A DNA stretch of 27,208 bases from a bacterium. Lineage in GTDB: Bacteria > Hydrogenedentota > Hydrogenedentia > Hydrogenedentiales > SLHB01. The notes beneath the pieces were generated by a model. It was not told the origin of the DNA. It saw only the letters and a program-made list of their open reading frames with translations, and made no database searches. Positions within the stretch are counted from its first letter, which is position 1. Each line of letters begins with the position of its first letter. The position numbers and the translations under genes are program-made. The DNA is taken from NCBI GenBank assembly GCA_024231375.1, contig JAAEQP010000440.1, positions 1-27,208 of the forward strand, given 5' to 3'. Shown piece after piece: positions 18,803 to 27,208 of this stretch.

Positions 18803-18947
18803 AGTGGTTAGGTTATCGTATGGGACGATGAAGCGCAAACGCCGGCCGCTCGACGGGAGGACGAACCACAGCGGTGCTCCGGGCAAGACGATCTGAAGGC
18901 AGAGCCGCCGAGTGCGCAGAGGAGCAAGAGGTACTCCGCATGCAGCA

Positions 18948-20630
18948 TCACTCAATCCCTTTCGGACGGTCAGCATGCAGCGCTGAAACGTCTGCATCCG
19001 ACAAGGCCTGACCGTAGATGCGCAGGTCGCGCATGCGGCCGTTGAAGTAGTCGTGGGGTCCGAAGCCGACGAAGAGGGGCCCCTCCGTCACGGCATCCAG
19101 GTCCGCGGGGATATCGCGCGCAGCGACGAGGCGTCCGTCAACGAACAAGCGTAGAGCGTTTCCTCTGCGAACGGCGGCGATGTGACGCCAGCCGGGTTGC
19201 AGTTCGTGGTCGTGGGTGATGCATGCGCCCGCGTCGAAGGCGTGTACGTGCCCCGAGGGCAAGGTGCCGCAGAACAGTTTGCCCTCGTACACGGCCATGG
19301 ACCACACCCGTCGGTACTTCATGTCGGGTGTGTGGTCGAGGCGCTCGGAATACTCCCAACCGTCGCGACCGTCGTAGCGATACACGGCGGCGAGGGGCAG
19401 GGACCCCGCGTACAGTTCGCCCGCGTAGGTCATCATGGCCATGACCTCCAACTCGTCGGCAAGGCATCCGCAACTGGTCCACGTGTCGCCGCCGTCCCAA
19501 CGGAACACCTCGGCCTTGGGCCAGGTGCCGGTATACAACCGTCCGCGGTACTGCATGAACGAGTACACCTGGTCGACGCCCGCGGGTTTGCCCACATTGG
19601 TCCAGGCTTCGCCGCCGTCGTAGCGGAAGATGCCTTGGTCGCGGCCGTTTCCGGCGGCGTAGAGATGTCCATCGTGAACGGTGAGCGAGATGAGCCGACA
19701 GCCGGGAGTCTCTTCACCGGCCTCAGCGCCGAACATGGGGCCCGGGATGTCGCCCGTGGGAACGCCGCAGAAAGCCCATGTCGTGCCGCCGTCGTAGCGG
19801 TACACGCCTTTGTGGTACATGGGCGTGGCGTAGAGGTGGCCATTGAAGACGGCCATCGCGCCGACCGTATCGGCCTCGCTATCCTCGCCGCCCAAACGCC
19901 CGCAGTCGACCCATGCGCCATTGGCATACCGGAACACGCGGCCACCGGGATGTTGGTTGGGCGAGTCGGGGAGCGCGGATCCCGAGGTCTTGTAGCGGCC
20001 CGTGCCGGCGTGGAGCACTCCGTCGAGCACGGCCAGTGCGTAGACGGAGTTGGAGGCGTCGGGACTGCCGCAATCCACCCAGGCGCCCTCATCATACCGG
20101 TACACGTGGCCCGATTGGCCTGCGTCGGGTTCGCACGTACCGGCGTAGAGCGCACCTTCGCAAACGGCCAGGGACGTAATGAACAGGGCGTTTCCGGGAC
20201 GGCCGCAGTCGGCCCACTGCCCGGCGTCGTTGCCTGTGCCAAGCGTACACTGCACGTGCCGCGCGTTGGACTAGGCCGACGTGACGCCTGCGAAGCTCTG
20301 AATGCCGAGGCTGAATCCGCGTTGCGTCGCGTCGTCGAAGCGCGAGAGGATGTCGCCCAGGGTATCGTCCAACGCCCGCTCGGTGTGTACCCAGACACCG
20401 ATGGAGAAGTCGGCGCCGAGACCAAGGCTCTCGTCGTACGGTATCTCGATATGAGCGCCGCGTCCGTCAAATCGGGCATGCCCGTCGGTGAACACAACAC
20501 CATTGGGCGAGCCGTGGTTGGCGCGGCTCGACACGTCGTGGGCATCGTTCTCGAGTGGCCAATGGCCGAGGGGGGCGATGCCCGAGGCGGCGGTCAGTCC
20601 CATGGATACGGCGTGGGCGATCATACTCAT
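18948..20630 (-). pseudogene. LamG-like protein with inserted seven-bladed propeller, broken by in-frame TAG
   Basis: One continuous frame of 561 codons from ATG 20630 (GAGGAG 8 bases upstream) to TGA 18948, with a single in-frame TAG at codon 120 (20271-20273). Before the TAG: a short hydrophobic start and the first half of a LamG/concanavalin-type domain (HWPLENDAHDVSSRANHGSP; FSIGVWVHTERALDDTLGDI). After it: about seven repeats of the type LAVxxGxLYAGT...VYRYDGGxxWxxCG, a kelch/propeller-like array, then the second LamG half (WRHIAAVRRGNALRLFVDGR; GRMRDLRIYGQALSDADV). Similarity continues right through the stop, so this is one gene carrying a nonsense change, a sequencing error or a readthrough site, not two genes. 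Other genes in the window end normally at TAG. Probably secreted; function unknown. Confidence 0.8.
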
Positions 20631-20781
20631 CGCAATGACTCCTCGCTGTTCGTGTGGAGCGCGGGTGGCACTCGGAAAGTGTATCGGCATGGGTTTGGAA
20701 GGGCAAGGACTGGACGCTGCTTGATTCCACCGCCATTGCGGCCTACCATCCTTCGAGGCTTACGAGCAAGAGAGGGGAGCC

Positions 20782-23139
20782 ATGTCGACTGCGTCGTATC
20801 GAATCCTCGCGTCCGTGACCGTCGCTGTGGCGGCAGCCATCGCCGCACCGGCGTTCGCCGCGGCCGACTATGTCGTGCCGCTGACGGTCCGGTTTCAGGA
20901 AGGTGCTGGCGAATCGACCCCGGTTCGCATGCAGATCGATTTCGACACCCTACTGAGGCCGGAAGACCAAGGCCGGCTTCTCGACCCGCACACCCTGACC
21001 GTCGCGCGCACGGTCAGCGGACAAATCACCACCTTTGGCGTACAGTTCGACGAGCACCTGTACCGCGACAACAAAGGCTGGATCGCGTGGCTGGCGAAGC
21101 ATCCTGCCTTTGGCGGAGAATGGATCCTCTCGTTTTCATTGCGCGCGCTGGATGGGGGCATGGCGCCGCCGCCGAACCTTCCGCGCGTGGGGGTAGGCGA
21201 GGAACTGCGGTTCAACGGCGAACGGTGGCACCCTATCGGCGTGCCCGGCATGCACCAGTTTCCCATCCCCCTGGATTGGAACGAAGACGGCCTCATCGAC
21301 CTTCTTTCCACCAGCCACTATTCCAACGCCCAGGGCATGCCGTGGGACTGCATCGTCTACTGGCGGAACATCGGCACAAACGAAGAGCCGCGCTACGCCG
21401 TGCCTCTGCGTGTGTCGGCCGACGGCGTGGACCGACAGAAGGCGGCGGGCCAAACCGAGTTTGAGCCGCGCCACGACTACATCAGTGAGTACTACCTTGT
21501 CTGCGACGTGTTCGACTGGTTCGGCACGGGCCGCCTCGACCTCATCACCTTCAGCAAAGCCGGCGGCGTCCGGGTGTATCGGAACACGGGTGCCTTTGAC
21601 GCAGCGGGCATGCCCAAACTCGAACGCGCGCTCACACTGAGTGTTCCCCCTTTCTTCCCGCCCAGTCTCTACCTGGGATTTCGCGTGGTGGACTGGGATG
21701 GCTCGGGGCGGCCTTCGCTGCTGCTCGGGGGACCGCTTCCGATGGAGAACGGGCAGATCGCCCTCATGCGCAACGTGGGCGGCACCCCCGAGAAGCCCGA
21801 ATTCGAAAGCTTGCCCCTACCTCGCAACAACTTCTGGCAACCCAAGCGGAATCTTGAGGACTGGCGCACCATCCGCGAGTTCCCCGGTTTTCGCGCGTGG
21901 TCGTTCGACTATTTCGACGTGGACCATGACGGCGCGAAGGAACTGTTGGTCATGCACGGCTTGCACCGGCCCGTGCCCGCCATCGAGGTCTGGCGCAATG
22001 GCGGCACGCCGGAAGAGCCCGAAATGGTGCAGGACGGTGAGCTGCCTTGGAGCGCCCAATACCAGTACTTCGGGTTTCGGTTCGTCAAGAATGCCGCGTT
22101 TGATGGCTGCCTCATTGGTCAGAACAACTCCGGTTGGGGCATCCACTACTACGAGCGCGCCGGAGACGACCCCTTCGACAAGGATTGCTATCGCGACGCC
22201 GGACCTCTCCTCGGCGAAGGCACGAAACTGCGCGTCGAAGGATACGTCCGGGCCTACCCGTTATCGCCGACGCGCTCCGGGCCAATGGACCTCGTCTGCG
22301 GCGACGAAGTGGGGTTCATCTCGCTCGTGCGCGATATCGGCGAAGGCGACCGGTCGGCGTTTGCACCCCCGCACAAGCTGACCAACCCACAGGACACGGT
22401 GCTCCACCTGACCCGCGAGAGTATCCTTCACGACGATGACGGCGAGCGGAATTGCGGTATGACGAAACCCGTGGTATGCGATTGGGATGGCGATGGCAAC
22501 CTCGACCTCATCGTCGGCGGCAACACCAACCACATCTATTGGCTGCGGCACTATGACCCTGTCTGTAACACGTACCGGGAGAAACGCCGGATCGCGGTGC
22601 GCGGTGTGGTGAACCCGTTTGGTTGGCGCAAAGGGCCCGCCGTGTGCGACTTCGACGGCGACGGCACGCTTGAACTCATCACCGCCGACAGGGCGTTGCG
22701 CATGTGTATGTTCAAACAAGGCGGCGGCGCGGACGGGCGTCACGTCCTCGAACCGCCGGTTCCGTTCAAGCGCGAAGGCGGCAGCGTGCTGTCCGCGCGC
22801 GACGTTCCCCCGGGAAACAAGTACGGCATGATTAACGTGGCCGTCATCGATTGGACGGGCAACGGCGTCAACGACCTGCTGGTGTCGTCGAAGTTCACCA
22901 CGGTCCTCGTGCGCAACACGGGCGCCAACACCGAACCTGCCTTCGCGGCACCCGAGTTTCTCTCGACGCCCGACGGCAACTTGTCCATCAGTACCCACGA
23001 AATCCACGCCGAACCCTTCGACTGGGACGACGACGGCGTGATGGACCTCATCGTCGGGGCGGAAGCAGGCACCGTGTACCTGTTCCACCGCGACTGGCTG
23101 AATGGTATTCAACACGAAGCGAGCGTGAAGACGAACTGA
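20782..23139 (+). CDS. Secreted VCBS/FG-GAP repeat protein
   Basis: A 785-aa protein with a Sec signal peptide (cleavage near AFA-AADY). An N-terminal beta region of about 120 residues is followed by roughly eight integrin-like FG-GAP/VCBS repeats with calcium-loop motifs: DWNEDGLIDLL, DWFGTGRLDLI, DWDGSGRPSLL, DVDHDGAKELL, DWDGDGNLDLIVGG, DFDGDGTLELI, DWTGNGVNDLL and DWDDDGVMDLIVGAEAG. Such repeats fold as a calcium-binding propeller used in adhesion or ligand binding. The ATG at 20782 is preceded by AGAGGGGAG. It is divergent from the LamG/propeller gene (151-base gap) and followed after 68 bases by the beta-helix gene. No catalytic motif was recognised. Confidence 0.85.
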   Translation: MSTASYRILASVTVAVAAAIAAPAFAAADYVVPLTVRFQEGAGESTPVRMQIDFDTLLRPEDQGRLLDPHTLTVARTVSGQITTFGVQFDEHLYRDNKGWIAWLAKHPAFGGEWILSFSLRALDGGMAPPPNLPRVGVGEELRFNGERWHPIGVPGMHQFPIPLDWNEDGLIDLLSTSHYSNAQGMPWDCIVYWRNIGTNEEPRYAVPLRVSADGVDRQKAAGQTEFEPRHDYISEYYLVCDVFDWFGTGRLDLITFSKAGGVRVYRNTGAFDAAGMPKLERALTLSVPPFFPPSLYLGFRVVDWDGSGRPSLLLGGPLPMENGQIALMRNVGGTPEKPEFESLPLPRNNFWQPKRNLEDWRTIREFPGFRAWSFDYFDVDHDGAKELLVMHGLHRPVPAIEVWRNGGTPEEPEMVQDGELPWSAQYQYFGFRFVKNAAFDGCLIGQNNSGWGIHYYERAGDDPFDKDCYRDAGPLLGEGTKLRVEGYVRAYPLSPTRSGPMDLVCGDEVGFISLVRDIGEGDRSAFAPPHKLTNPQDTVLHLTRESILHDDDGERNCGMTKPVVCDWDGDGNLDLIVGGNTNHIYWLRHYDPVCNTYREKRRIAVRGVVNPFGWRKGPAVCDFDGDGTLELITADRALRMCMFKQGGGADGRHVLEPPVPFKREGGSVLSARDVPPGNKYGMINVAVIDWTGNGVNDLLVSSKFTTVLVRNTGANTEPAFAAPEFLSTPDGNLSISTHEIHAEPFDWDDDGVMDLIVGAEAGTVYLFHRDWLNGIQHEASVKTN

Positions 23140-23207
23140 CGTCCGGCGCGATCCGTCCTGCCGACACAGGCACGGCTCAGCCGGTGTGATGAATCAAGGA
23201 GGTGTGT

Positions 23208-25013
23208 ATGCGGCGCGCGGCGATCGTTCTTCTATCAATGGTCACATTGGCCGGCACAGTGCTGGCGGAGGTTCACGAGGTGCCCGGCGACTTCAAAGAA
23301 GTCGGCGCGGCACTGGATGCCGCAAAGGCGGGCGACACGGTTCGGCTGGCGCCGGGCAAACACCAGGGTAACGTAACGATTCCGGATGGCGTGACGCTGG
23401 AAGGCGCTGGCGCGGAAGAATGCCTGCTCACCGGTTCCAAGGGGTCGCCCATCGTCACCGTTCCGGCGGGGGCAACGCTGAAGGGGCTGTCGATCATCGA
23501 CGGAGAGACGGGTGTCTATCTCGAGGCCGGGGCCTCGGCCGTTCTCGAAGGATGCCGCATCATTGGCAATGCGACGGATGGCGTGGGATTCGTCAACGAT
23601 TTCAACACCTACATTTGCATGCGGGATTGCCATGTGGAAGCCAACGGCGACGGAGTGGACTTCGAATCGACGCAAGGCGTGGTCCTCAACTCAACGTTCG
23701 TACGGAATCGCGACGACGGCCTGGACCTCGACGGCGACGCGGGCGCGCTGGTCTACGGATGCACCTTCGCGGACAACAGGGACGACGGCGTAGAGGTCCG
23801 GATTGCCATGCGGACCCACGCCATCTTTCAGAACTGCCGATTCTCTGGGAACGGCGAGGATGGCCTGGAAATCATCAATTCGCCCGTCGAAGACGGGGTA
23901 CTGAACCTGCTGTGCGTGCAGAACTGCGCGTTCGATTCGAACGCGCGGCACGGCGTGGGGTTTGTGGCTCAGGATGTGGAAGAAGCCACCGACGAACTGT
24001 CGAAGACCATGGTCTGGGCCGTGGGCAACACGTTCAGCGGCACAACGGGCAAACCGGTCAGCGCCAACCATGCGGCTGTATTCGAGGCCGACAAGCGCCT
24101 GGGCGACACCATCGAAACCGCGATCCAGGAAGGCGACCGTCAGACCGAGCGGTCCTTTCCCGTGCGGGTTCCCATGCTGGTGGGGGTCTACAACCTTCAA
24201 CCAGCGACCGATGGCTCGATGATGAAAGACGGTGAGGCCGTTGCGGTTTCCGGTGACCGGATTTACGTGTCGGACGACAACAGCCGCGCCGTGTTTGAAC
24301 TGGATCGCCGCACCGGGTGTGTGACGCGCACCATCCCTGTGAACCCGATTCCCGGCAGCGAGGCCATGGGGAAGGGGCCGGAAGGGCTCGACCTTGTGAT
24401 GGAAGACGGCAAACCGGTGATGCTGCTTGCCGACGACACAACCGAATGCGTATACGCTCTGGATCTCGCCGGGGATCCTTTCGGGAAGCTGCTGCGTAGC
24501 CAGGACGCGAAAGTACTGGGTTCTGTCGAGGGGTTCGAGACGGTCGACGACGACACTGTGGCGGCGCTTGTTCGCTCGGCGTTGGTGATCTGCAAACGCC
24601 ACTCGCTCGCACCGACGCGCGAGCCGATTGCGGCTACCTTCGGCACACTCGGAGGCCATGTGGCCGGGGTAGGCATGGACGACGCGACGGGCACACTCTA
24701 CATCACCTCGTCGGGACTCCGGTTCAATCCGCTGATGCGCCGCAACTACGCCAGCGTCTTGGCGGAATTGGAACCGGACCTCAGCGCGGTCAAGGCCGCG
24801 TGGCACCTGGGTCCCTTCTCGAACGACCCGCGCGGGGTCGCGGTAAGCGACAACCTGGTGTACGTGTCGGACGGACGGGATCCTTTCGTCGACGACCGCA
24901 CGGGCGAAGAGAACCGTGGCGGAATCAAGGTGTTCGTGTTCCTGCGAGAAGACGACCCGGAAGCGTTGGAGAAGGCCCTGCCACTGCTCCCGATTCGCCG
25001 GGACCAAGGATAG
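23208..25013 (+). CDS. Secreted right-handed beta-helix protein with C-terminal propeller domain
   Basis: A 601-aa protein. The signal peptide is MRRAAIVLLSMVTLAGTVLA, cleaved before EVHEVPG. The beta-helix region (about 30-290) opens with AALDAAKAGDTVRLAPGKHQ and repeats the pectate-lyase-like rung pattern (VLEGCRIIGNATDGVGF, YICMRDCHVEANGDGVDF, ALVYGCTFADNRDDGVEV, AIFQNCRFSGNGEDGLEI). From about residue 318 an NHL/YncE-like propeller region follows (GEAVAVSGDRIYVSDDNSRA; GVAVSDNLVYVSDGRD). The ATG at 23208 has AGGAGG 5 bases upstream; the GTG at 23202 overlaps that site. It probably binds or cleaves a polysaccharide, but no lyase active site was identified. The next gene starts 31 bases downstream. 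Confidence 0.83.
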   Translation: MRRAAIVLLSMVTLAGTVLAEVHEVPGDFKEVGAALDAAKAGDTVRLAPGKHQGNVTIPDGVTLEGAGAEECLLTGSKGSPIVTVPAGATLKGLSIIDGETGVYLEAGASAVLEGCRIIGNATDGVGFVNDFNTYICMRDCHVEANGDGVDFESTQGVVLNSTFVRNRDDGLDLDGDAGALVYGCTFADNRDDGVEVRIAMRTHAIFQNCRFSGNGEDGLEIINSPVEDGVLNLLCVQNCAFDSNARHGVGFVAQDVEEATDELSKTMVWAVGNTFSGTTGKPVSANHAAVFEADKRLGDTIETAIQEGDRQTERSFPVRVPMLVGVYNLQPATDGSMMKDGEAVAVSGDRIYVSDDNSRAVFELDRRTGCVTRTIPVNPIPGSEAMGKGPEGLDLVMEDGKPVMLLADDTTECVYALDLAGDPFGKLLRSQDAKVLGSVEGFETVDDDTVAALVRSALVICKRHSLAPTREPIAATFGTLGGHVAGVGMDDATGTLYITSSGLRFNPLMRRNYASVLAELEPDLSAVKAAWHLGPFSNDPRGVAVSDNLVYVSDGRDPFVDDRTGEENRGGIKVFVFLREDDPEALEKALPLLPIRRDQG

Positions 25014-25044
25014 ACAAGGCCGAAACACGTAGGGAATGATACTC

Positions 25045-27208
25045 ATGAACGGCAATCTCGTCGGGCCGATGCGTTCCGTGGCGCTGGCAGTCGTCCTGTT
25101 TGCGACTCTGACCGCGTTTTCCGGTACGGGGCATGCCCAGGACGTGGCTCTCGAACCCTACGTGTACCACGAAGGATTCGAGGGAGACGCGCAGGCCCTC
25201 GACCAATGGGCCGACAATGGGCCGTGCGAGATAGCCTACTCGGGCACAACGGACGAGCAGGCCTTCGAGGGCAAACGCAGTTACAAGCTCGACGTTACCG
25301 TGAAAGGCGGCTCCTACCACTACTTCGGCGTGCCAGTCTATGCCGCGTGCATGGGCGATCTGAAGATGACGGCCCGCGTGTACGTGAGCGACGAAACCAC
25401 GGCCGACGTGGGGTTCGGCACCAACGTGATGTACCCGCCTACGCGTCACTCCGGGTGCGGTCCCGCAGTTCGATACACCAAGCCCACCGACGGCTGGCAG
25501 TTGGTCGAGTGCGATCTTGTGGAGCGCGGACGAGACGGGGCTGGGCGCGTGATGGCGACGCAGACGGCGACAAAGACGGCCGAGGACGTGGGCGTTACTC
25601 TGGACTGCTGGTCCCTGTTCATCTACGGCGGCGAGGGCGCGCGCGCCGTAGTGTACATCGACGATATTCGCATCGAAGGTCAAACGCCAACGAAGGAAGC
25701 GTTTGACGTGGAGGTTGCTCGTCGTTGGGAGACGGCGCGAGAGCGCTTGGCCGAACGGCTCGCGAGGGGGACTGAAGAACTGGCTTCGGCACGCCGCGAA
25801 ATGGCTCAGCTTGAAGCACAAGCGGGCACGGTGACGGCCCCATTCGAGCGAGTGACGGCCAATCTCGACAAGGCGGAAGCCTTGGTGAAGAAGGCGCTTG
25901 ACGCGGGATACACCTCAAGGACCGATCTTGAAGAGATCAGGCGGGCCAGTTCCGCGACGGGCTTCGGCGCGAGCAACTTGCGCACCCTCGTGGACGGCGC
26001 GCGTGAAGGTCGTCCCTTCCTGCTCTTCATGCCTCCCGCGATCACGAACCGCGAGTTCACGACCGACGCGTTCCCCATCCCCGCGCGCCGGACGGATGGA
26101 CTGGCCTGTGCCGCGTGCCGGAGCGAATACGAGTCTGTCACGCTGGTGGTGTACGCTCTCGCGGACCTGGAGGACGTGCTCGTGACCGTGGGAGACCTGC
26201 GCGCTGCCGCCGGTACGATTCCCGCGGCGGCGGTGGACGTGTCGATCGTGAAATGCTGGTACCAAGCGGGCCGCGGAATTCGGTACAAACCGAACCGCGA
26301 GGTCTTCGTTCCCGAACTGCTGCTGAAGGACGACGCCTTGGTCCGGGTGGATCGCGGTGCCAAAGAGAATCGCCTACGCAGCACCGCCGAAGACGGCACG
26401 GAACGATACGTTCTGTGCAGCGACCCCACGAGCGAAGCGTTGGAAGGCGTGCGCCCGGTGGACGCCGCGGCGCTGCAGCCCGTCGCCATTCCCGCGGGGA
26501 CGCTTCGCCAATACTGGTTGACGGTGCGTGTACCCGACGATGCCCAAGCCGGCACGTACAAAGGCGAGGTAACGTTGTCGTCCAATGCCGGCAATGAGGT
26601 TGTCCCATTTGAGGTGACGGTCCACCCGTTCGAACTGGCAGCGTCGTCGTTGACGTATTCCATCTACTACCGTGCGAAGTTGTCGAAAGATGGCGCACCC
26701 ACCATAGGGTCCGAGGACAAGTCGGAGGAGCAATTTCGGGCGGAGTTGGCCGACATGGCAGCGCACGGTGTGCCGTACGCCACCAACTACCAGACGTGGG
26801 AGATGCCCCGGTTGCGTCGTGTGCTGGAGATTCGACGGGAACTGGGGTTGCCGACGGACCGGTTCTACAATCTGGGCCGAACCACGGGGAGTCCCGAGTC
26901 GCCACAGCAATTGGCGCGATTGTCCAAGGATATCGGGAAATGGATTGCCCTGTGCGGCGAGTTTGGGTACGAAGACGTGTATTTCTACGGCATTGACGAG
27001 GCCAGGGACGAACGGCTTGCGGCGCAACGCGTAGCCTGGAAGGCGGTGCAGGACGCAGGCGGCAAGACCTTCGTGGCGTGCTATCACAAGACCTTCGAAG
27101 CCATGGGGAGTCTGTTGGACTGCGCGGTCCTCGCCAATCGTCCCGACCCGGAGGAGGCCCGCAAGTGGCACAGCGTGGGTTCGGAAGCCTTCTGCTACGC
27201 CTATCCTC
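25045..27208 (+). CDS. Secreted GH123/DUF4091-like glycosidase (3' end outside window)
   Basis: An open frame from ATG 25045 to the window end, 721 codons without a stop. A signal peptide (MRSVALAVVLFATLTAFSGT, cleavage near GHA-QDV) precedes a carbohydrate-binding-like beta domain (about 35-215), an alpha-helical, probably coiled-coil stretch (about 225-305) and a beta-sandwich (about 315-530) ending VTLSSNAGNEVVPFEVTVHP. A TIM-barrel-like region follows with DVYFYGIDEARDERL, where D651-E652 resembles the catalytic Asp-Glu pair of GH123 N-acetyl-beta-galactosaminidases and the DUF4091 group. The ATG has AGGGA about 10 bases upstream. Family placement is by motif and layout only, and substrate is unknown. 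It is the third gene of the 20782-27208 run. Confidence 0.72.
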   Translation, partial: MNGNLVGPMRSVALAVVLFATLTAFSGTGHAQDVALEPYVYHEGFEGDAQALDQWADNGPCEIAYSGTTDEQAFEGKRSYKLDVTVKGGSYHYFGVPVYAACMGDLKMTARVYVSDETTADVGFGTNVMYPPTRHSGCGPAVRYTKPTDGWQLVECDLVERGRDGAGRVMATQTATKTAEDVGVTLDCWSLFIYGGEGARAVVYIDDIRIEGQTPTKEAFDVEVARRWETARERLAERLARGTEELASARREMAQLEAQAGTVTAPFERVTANLDKAEALVKKALDAGYTSRTDLEEIRRASSATGFGASNLRTLVDGAREGRPFLLFMPPAITNREFTTDAFPIPARRTDGLACAACRSEYESVTLVVYALADLEDVLVTVGDLRAAAGTIPAAAVDVSIVKCWYQAGRGIRYKPNREVFVPELLLKDDALVRVDRGAKENRLRSTAEDGTERYVLCSDPTSEALEGVRPVDAAALQPVAIPAGTLRQYWLTVRVPDDAQAGTYKGEVTLSSNAGNEVVPFEVTVHPFELAASSLTYSIYYRAKLSKDGAPTIGSEDKSEEQFRAELADMAAHGVPYATNYQTWEMPRLRRVLEIRRELGLPTDRFYNLGRTTGSPESPQQLARLSKDIGKWIALCGEFGYEDVYFYGIDEARDERLAAQRVAWKAVQDAGGKTFVACYHKTFEAMGSLLDCAVLANRPDPEEARKWHSVGSEAFCYAYP

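Noticed and set aside
19182..21464. Plus-strand open frame of 760 codons across the LamG/propeller gene and into the VCBS gene
   Set aside because: It is antisense to a recognisable repeat protein and then out of phase with a real signal-peptide gene; composition is non-protein-like.
23691..25055. Minus-strand open frame of 454 codons
   Set aside because: Shadow of the beta-helix/propeller gene; no recognisable motifs of its own.

Overview
This looks like a chromosomal segment of a high-GC, Gram-negative-type heterotroph from the PVC/Planctomycetota-like or Hydrogenedentota-like part of the tree. The grounds are indirect. There are many secreted carbohydrate-active enzymes, a membrane protein with the H-Xn-DG motif common in Planctomycetota, Lentisphaerota and Hydrogenedentota, a Tat-type lipid-free signal on a fucosidase, FG-GAP/VCBS and LamG proteins, and several families of palindromic intergenic repeats. 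No rRNA or tRNA is present to fix the taxon.

Left part (1-11836): a fucose/galactoside module. A GH95 alpha-L-fucosidase (start lies outside the window), a class II (fuculose-phosphate-type) aldolase and an FGGY sugar kinase form a tight + strand operon. A repeat-filled 600 bp gap follows, then a convergent class III (glutamate-1-semialdehyde-aminomutase-like) aminotransferase. Divergent from that are a GH29 alpha-L-fucosidase with a Tat-like signal and a large secreted GH2 beta-galactosidase. Together they could strip L-fucose and galactose from fucosylated glycans and catabolise the fucose. The isomerase that would link fucose to the kinase is not in the window.

Middle (11883-13191): a complete IS481-type insertion sequence with about 50 bp imperfect terminal inverted repeats, abutting a copy of a palindromic intergenic repeat.

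13356-17435: a minus-strand unit that is the most interesting part. A sigma-54 activator (Cys-bearing PAS, AAA+ with GAFTGA, Fis-type HTH) is followed by two 22 bp ATAGT-N12-ACTAT operators 32 bp apart and a near-consensus -24/-12 promoter. Downstream come five genes: a NifX-like protein, a Gly/Arg/Gln hexapeptide-repeat protein with a zinc-ribbon tail, a DUF5320-like protein, a second NifX-like protein and a metallo-beta-lactamase-fold hydrolase. It resembles the orange-protein (ORP) type clusters of anaerobes, but no Mrp/MinD ATPase and no nitrogenase gene is visible.

Right part (17636-27208): a membrane H-Xn-DG protein; a LamG domain split by an inserted seven-bladed propeller, interrupted by an in-frame TAG; and a + strand run of three secreted proteins (VCBS/FG-GAP repeat protein, beta-helix plus propeller protein, and a GH123/DUF4091-like glycosidase cut by the window end). 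These look like an extracellular or periplasmic polysaccharide-handling set. All calls come from reading the sequence; no database search was made.
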